The notes under the pieces: model-generated
The model's database searches: none
What the model was told of the DNA's origin: nothing
Seen by the model: only the letters and a program-made list of their open reading frames with translations
Part shown: piece by piece, positions 6,015-6,243 of the stretch
How the letters are laid out: the number at the start of each line of letters is the position of its first letter
Position numbering within the stretch: the stretch's first letter is position 1
From: Betaproteobacteria bacterium
GTDB lineage: Bacteria > Pseudomonadota > Gammaproteobacteria > Burkholderiales > Burkholderiaceae
NCBI GenBank assembly: GCA_013205155.1
Contig: JABMMT010000135.1
Span: forward strand, 1 to 6,243
Direction: 5' to 3'
Length of the DNA: 6,243 bases
Made by a program: the position numbers and the translations under genes

Positions 6015-6243
6015 GTACTTCCAAGCCACCCAAATAAGGCTGCAGCGCTTTCGGTATAGCAATGCTGCCATCAACTTGTTGTTTGTTTTCTATAAGCGCG
6101 ACCAATGCTCTACCCACTGCAAGTCCTGAACCATTTAGGGTGTGTAGTAGTTCTGGTTTACCTTGGCCCGCTTTAAATCTGGCTTGCATACGTCTTGCTT
6201 GAAAGTCACCCATGTTTGAGCAGGAGCTGATTTCACGATAAGC
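6001..6243 (-). CDS. serS: Seryl-tRNA synthetase, C-terminal part (partial)
   Basis: The last 80 codons and the stop of seryl-tRNA synthetase run off the right edge. The enzyme activates serine with ATP and charges tRNA-Ser in the cytoplasm. EISSCSNMGDFQARR, close to the edge, is the conserved Ser/Cys-Ser-Asn-x-x-Asp-Phe-Gln-Ala-Arg-Arg region of class II SerRS. NGSGLAVGRALVALIEN carries the motif 3 arginine. The C-terminus, ending IPKALQPYLGGLEVLKSI, is typical. A complete protein is usually about 425-430 residues, so roughly a fifth is present. It is upstream of tRNA-Ser on the same strand, which makes a functional pairing, although the tRNA seems to have its own promoter. Confidence 0.96.
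   Translation of the reverse strand, partial: AYREISSCSNMGDFQARRMQARFKAGQGKPELLHTLNGSGLAVGRALVALIENKQQVDGSIAIPKALQPYLGGLEVLKSI

Overview
The window looks like chromosomal DNA from a low-to-moderate GC betaproteobacterium, most likely Burkholderiaceae and possibly Polynucleobacter. That rests on protein style (type II secretion pseudopilins, the seryl-tRNA synthetase tail), compact ATGA-overlapping genes and base composition. It is an inference, not a database result.

Left part (1-3337, + strand): a tightly coupled type II secretion operon. It holds the last codons of a gene in the gspH position, then complete gspI, gspJ, gspK and gspL. Junctions H/I, I/J and K/L are ATGA overlaps; J/K are separated by one base. 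GspI, GspJ and GspK are minor pseudopilins expected to form the pseudopilus tip, and GspL is the inner-membrane platform protein linking the GspE ATPase to the pseudopilus. The usual next gene, gspM, is not there.

Middle (3338-3699): a 76-codon, coding-like stretch without a start codon, in frame with the gspL stop; then a long hairpin without a T-tract, and a good intrinsic terminator on the + strand (3667-3696). This looks like a rearrangement scar at the end of the operon.

Right of that (3700-5169, - strand): a complete Fic-domain protein with an intact HPFxDGNGR active site and a variant of the self-inhibitory motif. Immediately upstream of its start is an array of six approximately 20-bp direct repeats (5181-5330). 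Unit starts are spaced exactly 20 or 30 bp apart, so the T5 tracts lie on one helical face. This is the most unusual element in the window. A small acidic ORF (5371-5571) of uncertain reality is divergent from fic.

Right end: tRNA-Ser(CGA) on the - strand (5659-5748), a 54-codon gene on the + strand whose predicted promoter would make it leaderless (5850-6014), and the 3' end of serS on the - strand (6001-6243). serS and the small gene overlap tail to tail by 14 bp. The enzyme that charges tRNA-Ser and one of its substrate tRNAs thus sit side by side on the same strand.
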